From: JAQBRD01 sp041158765 | Lineage (GTDB): Bacteria; Patescibacteriota; Minisyncoccia; Phycocordibacterales; PALSA-1337 | Assembly (NCBI GenBank): GCA_041158765.1 | Contig: JBEBAU010000012.1 | Coordinates: 1-9,804, forward strand | DNA length: 9,804 nucleotides | Direction: 5' to 3' | Shown: positions 5,112 to 9,804 of the stretch, piece after piece | Position numbering within the stretch: position 1 is the first letter of the stretch | How the letters are laid out: every line of letters begins with the position of its first letter | The notes under the pieces: generated by a model | Databases searched by the model: none | What the model saw: the letters and a program-made list of their open reading frames with translations, nothing else | Told to the model about the DNA's origin: nothing | Made by a program: the position numbers and the translations under genes

Positions 5112-7289
5112 TTATGCGGGGACGTAATCAATAGTCTTCTTATCGAGATCGGCAGCTATGACTTTGAACTTAATTGGATCACCGAGAGTGAAGCGTTTGC
5201 CGGATTTTTCACCAATCATAGAGTATGTTCGCTTATCAAATGACCAGAAATCACTTGTGCCAGCACCTGTTGCGCCATTAACGCCTCCAGTGGTAAGATT
5301 GCGCACATTGATCATACCCTCTGATTTTGTTTCATTTTCTTCGACATAGAGACCCCATTCAGTCACACCTGAAATAGTACCTTCGAATACCTGACCGACA
5401 CGTTCTGACATGTACTCGACTTGTTTGAGCTTTTTGGAAGCGCGTTCTGCTTCTGAAGCATCGATTTCACGATCAGTAGATGTCTCAGCAATATGCTGGA
5501 ATGAAACGATATCTCGATCGCCGAAGGCTTCACCAGCGAGGTGTTTTGCGAGAATACGGTGCACGAGGAGGTCAGGGTATCGTCGAATTGGAGAGGTGAA
5601 ATGTGTGTAGAAGTCGAAAGCAAGACCGAAGTGACCGATATTTTTGGTTGAATAGACGGCCTTTTGCATAGAGCGGACGGCGGCGGTTCGGAGGAGGGAT
5701 TCGTGTGGGGTGCCGTCTACCTGTTCGAGAAGGCTATTCAAGGCGCGTGCCGTCACGCCGCCGTCTTTATCAACATTGAGGCTATATCCGAGAGCTTTTG
5801 CGAATGTCGCGAGATTTGCAATGCGTTCCTTGTCTGGCATATCGTGAATACGATAAATTGCGCCAGTATCACGTTTGCCGTTCTTTTTTATTGAATCAAA
5901 AATAAATCGAGCGACTTCACGATTTGCAAGAAGCATGTATTCTTCGACGAGTTTGTGGGTATCAAGACGCTCTTTTTTGTACACGCCGATTGGTTTGCCT
6001 TGAGCATCAAGACGGAATTTGATTTCTTCTTGTTCGAATTCGATAGCACCCTTTGCAAACTTCTCTTTTTGCATAATTTTCGCAAGGCGATTGAGCGTGA
6101 GGAGTTCATCACGATATTGCATGCCAACAGTCGGATCGCTGATACCTCGATGTTCTGCGACGGTGTCTTTTGTGATGAAACCAGTCTTCGCAGCTATTTC
6201 AGCTTCATTTGAACCATTTGGTTTGCCGTCAATAATAGTCTGAGCAGTTTCATAGGTGAAACGAAATGTTGAATTGATAACAGTGCGACCAAACCACCGT
6301 TCACGCACCTGAGCATTGTCATCCACAACAAAAACAGCTGAGAAAGTAGCCTTGTCAGCCCCTGGGTTGAGGCTACAGACGTCATTAGATAGGATCTCGG
6401 GTAACATCGGTATGGTGCGATCAACGAGGTATATCGAGCATCCACGCTTCACGGCTTCTTTGTCGAGTTCTGAGCCCTCACGAACATAATGAGACACATC
6501 GGCAATATGGACACCAATTTCATAGAGATTTCGGCCGTCTTTGGGAGGGAGTACTTTGAATGAAATAGCATCGTCGAAGTCCTTCGCATCGAATGGGTCA
6601 ATAGTGAATGTATGCGTTGTTCGGAAATCACGGCGTTTTGCGAGCTCGTCAGCACTCAAAACTTTTTCTTTTTTTTCAATCTCTTCTGCTTCAGCGTCAA
6701 CTGCAGGAGGGAAACCAGTTTCAAAACCTTTTTCGAGAACAATAGATTCCATTTCAACATCATTCACACCCTTTTTACCAAGAACACGGATTATGGTTGC
6801 TTCAGGATTCTTTTTTGGATTTGTCCACGAAGTAAATTGTATGAAAACTTTCTGGTCCTTTTGGAGGCCATGCTTAGCTGCTTCAGCAGGGGAGATGGCG
6901 AAGTCCGTATACATTTTTTTGTCATCAGGTATGACGAAATAGAGTCCTTGTTCTACATCTACAGTACCGACAAAAGTGCTACGCGCACGAGATACGACGC
7001 TCACAATTTCACCAATAGGATTATCCATGGTACGAGCACCAGGACGAGAATATGCAGGCTTATTGATGTTAGTTCCAGCTGATCGAAGCTTGAATTCCAC
7101 GGTATCGCCATTCATAGCGGTATTGAGGCAGCCTTCTTCGATGAGAATGTCTTTTGCTTCGCCGCTCTTGCGTGCAGCATCAGAAGCCCGAGGATCAGCA
7201 ATGAAACCTATGCCTTTTCGGGTGGTTGTAATAGTGCTTACAAGAGTGCCGTTATGCGTATTTGCTGGAACCTGAGTAGAGGGTGTCAT
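5112..7289 (-). CDS. rnr: Ribonuclease R (RNase II/VacB family 3'-5' exoribonuclease)
   Basis: This enzyme degrades structured RNA from the 3' end. Residues are numbered from the upstream ATG at 7322. N-terminal cold-shock-like OB domains lie at about 24-185 (GTLVSTITTTRKGIGF; STFVGTVDVEQG). The RNB domain, about 230-590, has the metal site TIDPFDAKDFDDAI with D242, D248, D250 and D251, then RTIPMLPEILSNDVCSLNPG, HKLVEEYMLLAN and the signature YTHFTSPIRRYPDLLVHR (572-589). A C-terminal S1 domain (about 642-734, GQVFEGTISGVTEWGLYVEE) contains an unusual Gly/Ser/Thr-rich insert near 676-692. There is no long basic tail. All catalytic residues are present, so it should be active. ATG 7289 is chosen because a TATAGT box overlaps the codons just after 7322; starting at 7322 would add 11 residues. 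The stop is TAA. Confidence 0.95.
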   Translation of the reverse strand: MTPSTQVPANTHNGTLVSTITTTRKGIGFIADPRASDAARKSGEAKDILIEEGCLNTAMNGDTVEFKLRSAGTNINKPAYSRPGARTMDNPIGEIVSVVSRARSTFVGTVDVEQGLYFVIPDDKKMYTDFAISPAEAAKHGLQKDQKVFIQFTSWTNPKKNPEATIIRVLGKKGVNDVEMESIVLEKGFETGFPPAVDAEAEEIEKKEKVLSADELAKRRDFRTTHTFTIDPFDAKDFDDAISFKVLPPKDGRNLYEIGVHIADVSHYVREGSELDKEAVKRGCSIYLVDRTIPMLPEILSNDVCSLNPGADKATFSAVFVVDDNAQVRERWFGRTVINSTFRFTYETAQTIIDGKPNGSNEAEIAAKTGFITKDTVAEHRGISDPTVGMQYRDELLTLNRLAKIMQKEKFAKGAIEFEQEEIKFRLDAQGKPIGVYKKERLDTHKLVEEYMLLANREVARFIFDSIKKNGKRDTGAIYRIHDMPDKERIANLATFAKALGYSLNVDKDGGVTARALNSLLEQVDGTPHESLLRTAAVRSMQKAVYSTKNIGHFGLAFDFYTHFTSPIRRYPDLLVHRILAKHLAGEAFGDRDIVSFQHIAETSTDREIDASEAERASKKLKQVEYMSERVGQVFEGTISGVTEWGLYVEENETKSEGMINVRNLTTGGVNGATGAGTSDFWSFDKRTYSMIGEKSGKRFTLGDPIKFKVIAADLDKKTIDYVPA

Positions 7290-7310
7290 ATGGAGTCTTT
7301 CGTGGTGTTT

Positions 7311-7316
7311 ACTATA
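7311..7316 (-). promoter_or_regulatory. -10 box of the RNase R gene
   Basis: On the minus strand TATAGT is read from 7316 to 7311. It predicts a start near 7304 and a leader of about 15 nt before ATG 7289. The -35 (TATTAA, 17 bp upstream) is poor. It lies inside codons if ATG 7322 were used, which argues for the shorter protein. Confidence 0.45.
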
Positions 7317-7323
7317 GCGCATA

Positions 7324-7352
7324 TTGCCTTTTTTTAATAGGTCTGATAGGAT
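7324..7352 (+). promoter_or_regulatory. Promoter of rpsP
   Basis: TTGCCT (7324-7329), 17 bp, then TAGGAT (7347-7352) with the extended TGn (7344-7346). The start is expected near 7359, only about 6 nt before the ATG at 7365. It is divergent from the RNase R promoter and lies within 40 bp of it. Confidence 0.65.
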
Positions 7353-7364
7353 AGCGCATACATT

Positions 7365-7706
7365 ATGTTAATGATCAGACTACAACGAGTAGGACGCAAG
7401 CACGAACCAACATTTCGTCTCGTTCTTACCGATTCAAAGAATGGCCCGAAGAGCGGCAAATACGTAGAGGTTCTTGGTTCATATGATCCTCGCCGTGAGA
7501 ATAAGGTAGAGCAGTTTGACGTCGAAGCTATCAAGTCTTGGATTTCAAAGGGTGCTAAGCTCTCAGGAACTGTTCATAACTTCCTCGTTCACAAGAAGGT
7601 TATTACCGGCAAGAAGCTCAACGTTTTGCCAAAGAAGAAGCCTATCGTTAAGGCAGCAGCAGAAGCTCCAGCAGCTCCAGCAAGTGCTCCAGCAGTAGCA
7701 GCATAA
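7365..7706 (+). CDS. rpsP: Ribosomal protein S16 (bS16)
   Basis: The N-terminal 80 residues are a textbook bS16: MLMIRLQRVGRKHEPTFRLV, then TDSKNGPKSGKYVEVLGSYDPR and a helix VEAIKSWISKGAKLSGTVHNFLVHKK. S16 binds 16S rRNA early in 30S assembly. The last 30 or so residues are a Lys-then-Ala/Pro-rich tail (about 84-113, KKKPIVKAAAEAPAAPASAP), an extension common in this group and probably disordered. The start follows from homology and from the promoter, which leaves only about 6 nt of leader and no Shine-Dalgarno sequence. In many bacteria rpsP is followed by khpA, rimM and trmD; here an inverted UbiA-family gene separates it from khpA and a terminator ends the rpsP transcript. Confidence 0.97.
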   Translation: MLMIRLQRVGRKHEPTFRLVLTDSKNGPKSGKYVEVLGSYDPRRENKVEQFDVEAIKSWISKGAKLSGTVHNFLVHKKVITGKKLNVLPKKKPIVKAAAEAPAAPASAPAVAA

Positions 7707-7711
7707 ATAGC

Positions 7712-7780
7712 AAATAAAAAAGACCTTTTGTTCAGAGACCGTCCGGGGAGGTCTCTGAAAAAACAAGGTATTTTTTATTT
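7712..7780. terminator. Bidirectional terminator with nested hairpin between rpsP and the UbiA-family gene
   Basis: Outer arms AAATAAAAAA (7712-7721) and TTTTTTATTT (7771-7780) are perfect complements. ACCTT pairs AAGGT, a T/A-rich middle is imperfect, and the inner stem CAGAGACC (7733-7740) pairs GGTCTCTG (7750-7757) around a 9-nt loop. It serves two convergent genes. The stretch ACCTTTTGTTCAGAGAC (7723-7739) is identical to 5044-5060. Confidence 0.9.
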
Positions 7781-7786
7781 ATCACT

Positions 7787-9421
7787 TTACACGGCTACAA
7801 CACAGATAACAGCGACGAGGATGAGCATGAGGACCCAAGGTTCTGGGTTCTTTTTCATGATGATTATCCAAGCTATTTGTAATCCAATAATGGGGAATAT
7901 GATAGAAGCGAAGACACCGGAGACAATACTACTGAGATACAAAGGAATAAGAGCGATAGCGAGACCGCTTGCGGTGCCGATAGTTTGACGTGCACGTCTT
8001 TCACCAAGAATTGTTGGAAGAGTAAGTCGTCCTGCTGCAGCATCACCAGCGAGGTCGCGGATATCTCTGATATTACTGAATATCGTAACGAGTGCGAGCA
8101 ATGCAAGCGCATATGAAAGAGGAAAATCACTGAGTTTTTCACCCGCATGAGTGAAGAAAAAACCACTCCATGTGAATGCAAGCATTGCTAGAGCGATTAC
8201 TGCGGACGAGACGAGAGGAATTTGTTTCAACTGAAGTGGTGGCATCGAATAGATATAACCAAGCACACAGAATGTCGCAATGAAGAAGCATACGGTGCCA
8301 CCGAGAAGTGCTCCACCAATACACGCGAGGGCAACGAAGAGAACTGCAATGTGTTTTGCTTCGGAAGTTGTGATAAGACCGAGCGGAATAGGGCGGTTAT
8401 TGTGGTTGACGGTATCAATTTCATTATCAACTGAATCGTTGAAAAAGACTGCCGAAAGTCTTGCCGCAGTTCCTGCAAGCAATAATGTAATAAGCGAGAG
8501 AATATCAGCCCAATTCCATAGGATAGGGCCTTTCATATGAATACTGAGCGCAATACCAAGTGCAATGAAGCCGAGATATATGACAAGTCGCTTAGGTCTG
8601 AGATTGAGTCGCACTGCTTGCCAGAATTTGGGATAGGTGAAATAGAGAATGATTGCCGCAATAAGCCACATGAGTATGAAATAGATCTGAGCCATTACCG
8701 CGCTAAAATGTATTTGTAAGTATGTGTTGAGACTTGTGAATGTGTACACCGGTGAAATAAATGCATGATTCAATATTGAATTTCCAACACCGCTGAAAAA
8801 GTAGAAGTTTATGTCGCTTGGATTCATCTGTGAAGTAAGAAGATTTTCACCGGTACCAATGGAAGTGATAATAGTTGGGAGTATTGCAATAGCAAAAAGG
8901 AATGTATATGAAGCGATGAAACAGAGAGCGGCACGGAGTATGCTACGTGTTCGGTGATATATATAGCCAGCAACTGCAATAAGCGCTACGCCGATTTCAA
9001 TTCGCATACCAAGAGTTATGCCATTGTGGAGATCCGGACCAAAAAAAGTAAGAAAATTATATTGTACGCTGTGCGCCGTATCAAAGAGATAATGCATGAG
9101 ACCACTGTCGGTACCTGTCACAATAAGATCAATGATTGGCGGAATAAGAATGATCATGAAAGCGTAGATGCGGAGTTTGTTCAGGATTGCACGCTGCGCT
9201 GGTAAGAAAACACTGAGAATAGTAAGCATTCCGAGCGTGATAACTGCATAGAAGAGGGTGTAGTGAATAAATGTGAGCATGTCAGGGATTATTGCTCCGC
9301 TGCTATTGCCACTTGAAAGGGATTCGAGGATGTAACGAATGAAAAGAATGCCGATAAAGGCCACGCACCATGAAATAATAGAGACTTCGGTTTTTTCTAT
9401 CTTTTCGAGTAGTTGTTTCAT
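7787..9421 (-). CDS. UbiA-superfamily prenyltransferase with long N-terminal membrane domain
   Basis: UbiA enzymes are membrane-embedded and transfer a prenyl chain to an acceptor using Mg2+-bound diphosphate. Numbering from GTG 9427, the C-terminal half (about 278-546) has both Asp-rich motifs: NDSVDNEID (330-338, fits NDxxDxxxD) followed by RPIP (345-348), and DLAGD (458-462) in SNIRDIRDLAGD, followed by GRLTLP. YSMPPLQLK lies in the usual place between them. The acceptor cannot be deduced. The N-terminal 270 or so residues are extra: about six further hydrophobic segments (near 16-37, 50-75, 84-104, 139-157, 163-187, 243-264) with loops, unlike any domain I recognise. Usual UbiA proteins are about 280-320 residues, so this is a fusion or large extension. 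ATG 9421 is preferred to GTG 9427 because the -10 box at 9430-9435 puts the start near 9423. The stop is TAA. Confidence 0.85.
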   Translation of the reverse strand: MKQLLEKIEKTEVSIISWCVAFIGILFIRYILESLSSGNSSGAIIPDMLTFIHYTLFYAVITLGMLTILSVFLPAQRAILNKLRIYAFMIILIPPIIDLIVTGTDSGLMHYLFDTAHSVQYNFLTFFGPDLHNGITLGMRIEIGVALIAVAGYIYHRTRSILRAALCFIASYTFLFAIAILPTIITSIGTGENLLTSQMNPSDINFYFFSGVGNSILNHAFISPVYTFTSLNTYLQIHFSAVMAQIYFILMWLIAAIILYFTYPKFWQAVRLNLRPKRLVIYLGFIALGIALSIHMKGPILWNWADILSLITLLLAGTAARLSAVFFNDSVDNEIDTVNHNNRPIPLGLITTSEAKHIAVLFVALACIGGALLGGTVCFFIATFCVLGYIYSMPPLQLKQIPLVSSAVIALAMLAFTWSGFFFTHAGEKLSDFPLSYALALLALVTIFSNIRDIRDLAGDAAAGRLTLPTILGERRARQTIGTASGLAIALIPLYLSSIVSGVFASIIFPIIGLQIAWIIIMKKNPEPWVLMLILVAVICVVAV

Positions 9422-9429
9422 GTGCACAT

Positions 9430-9435
9430 GATATA
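9430..9435 (-). promoter_or_regulatory. -10 box of the UbiA-family gene
   Basis: On the minus strand TATATC reads from 9435 to 9430. It predicts a start around 9423, two bases before ATG 9421, so a nearly leaderless mRNA. No good -35 is seen. It is divergent from the khpA promoter a few bases away. Confidence 0.4.
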
Positions 9436-9439
9436 CCTA

Positions 9440-9467
9440 TTGACGCATTATGATAAGAGGGTAGAAT
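9440..9467 (+). promoter_or_regulatory. Promoter of khpA
   Basis: TTGACG (9440-9445) is a near-consensus -35; TAGAAT (9462-9467) follows after 16 bp. The start is expected near 9474, leaving about 31 nt of leader before ATG 9505. Confidence 0.65.
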
Positions 9468-9504
9468 TATGGGGTAGGCTTATTAACCAATACCTTTTAC
9501 CGAC

Positions 9505-9804
9505 ATGCAAACAGACCAGCAATTTCTCGAATACGTTATCAAGGCCCTCGTAGACAATCCAAATGAAGTAAAAATCACTCGAACCGTCGATGAGATGGGA
9601 GTTCTTATGACCCTCGAAGTAGGTGCAGCAGATATGGGCAAAGTTATCGGCCGATCTGGCAATACTGCAAAAGCAGTTCGAACACTATTGCGAGTTGTTG
9701 GAATGAAAAACAATTCTCGAGTGAATCTCAAGATCAATGAACCAGAAGGCGCAGCTCCAAGAGCAGAGAAGGCGTCAAAGACAGTGGATGAAGCAATGGC
9801 GGAT
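9505..9804 (+). CDS. khpA: KhpA-like KH-domain RNA-binding protein (3' partial)
   Basis: One hundred codons are open to the right edge with no stop. The sequence starts MQTDQQFLEYVIKALVDNP, the usual KhpA opening, and has the KH signature GKVIGRSGNTAKAVRTLL with the RNA-binding GxxG loop at residues 49-52 (GRSG). The KH domain ends near residue 78 (VNLKINEP), where typical KhpA proteins stop; here an Ala/Lys/Glu-rich tail continues to at least residue 100, so this version is extended. KhpA, with KhpB in some bacteria, is a small RNA chaperone-like protein that binds many mRNAs. There is a clear promoter and no Shine-Dalgarno sequence. Its normal neighbour rpsP lies about 1.8 kb upstream, beyond the inverted UbiA-family gene. 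Confidence 0.9.
   Translation, partial: MQTDQQFLEYVIKALVDNPNEVKITRTVDEMGVLMTLEVGAADMGKVIGRSGNTAKAVRTLLRVVGMKNNSRVNLKINEPEGAAPRAEKASKTVDEAMAD

Noticed and set aside
6541..7082. Long plus-strand frames of 133 and 156 aa opposite RNase R
   Set aside because: RNase R is fully conserved over this stretch; these frames are Ser/Phe-rich mirror images of its codons with no family match.
1..9804. tRNA genes, CRISPR arrays, insertion sequences or attachment sites
   Set aside because: No cloverleaf with TTCGANNC arm, no regularly spaced direct repeats and no transposase or integrase motifs were seen on either strand.

Overview
The window looks like a chromosomal segment of a Patescibacteria (CPR) bacterium, most likely of the Parcubacteria/Paceibacteria type. 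The basis is: a peptidoglycan-binding plus CPAGYTC-type surface protein, a winged-HTH/nucleotidyltransferase-like protein of a kind common in that group, CGA as a frequent Arg codon, no Shine-Dalgarno sequence before any gene, and extended -10 promoters lying almost on top of start codons. This is inference from recognised protein families; no rRNA or taxonomic marker search was possible. All genes read in the standard bacterial code, with TAA or TAG stops only.

Layout. 2-1639 (+): 3' part of a large Ser/Thr-rich cell-surface protein, closed by a strong terminator. 1772-2348 (+): two small genes, a single-pass membrane protein of unknown function and a DUF2283 protein, each with its own promoter that predicts a leaderless or nearly leaderless mRNA. 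2376-3484 (+): a promoter, an L10-type autoregulatory leader RNA, then rplJ and rplL (the ribosomal stalk). 3481-3612: an elaborate 132-bp inverted-repeat element, probably a compound terminator with a three-way junction, which also touches the promoter of the next gene. 3642-5022 (+): a winged-HTH protein with a degenerate nucleotidyltransferase-like domain, and a membrane protein of the conserved-TM-helix (mechanosensitive-channel-like) family. 5112-7289 (-): RNase R, convergent with the preceding gene and separated from it by a bidirectional terminator. 7365-7706 (+): rpsP (S16), divergent from RNase R. 7787-9421 (-): a 544-residue UbiA-superfamily prenyltransferase with a long extra N-terminal membrane domain, convergent with rpsP across a second bidirectional terminator. 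9505-9804 (+): 5' part of khpA, a KH-domain RNA-binding protein gene, divergent from the UbiA gene.

Functionally this is mostly a translation and RNA-handling neighbourhood (L10, L7/L12, S16, KhpA, RNase R) mixed with cell-envelope genes (surface protein, two membrane proteins, UbiA-type enzyme). No mobile element, CRISPR array, tRNA or rRNA is visible. The most unusual content is non-coding: terminators with hairpins nested inside a long A/T-rich stem (two sharing a 17-nt block), a perfect 27-bp inverted repeat enclosing two further hairpins after rplL, a possible alternative fold in the L10 leader, a recurring TTAATGCAT word at three promoters, and a general pattern of very short or absent 5' leaders.
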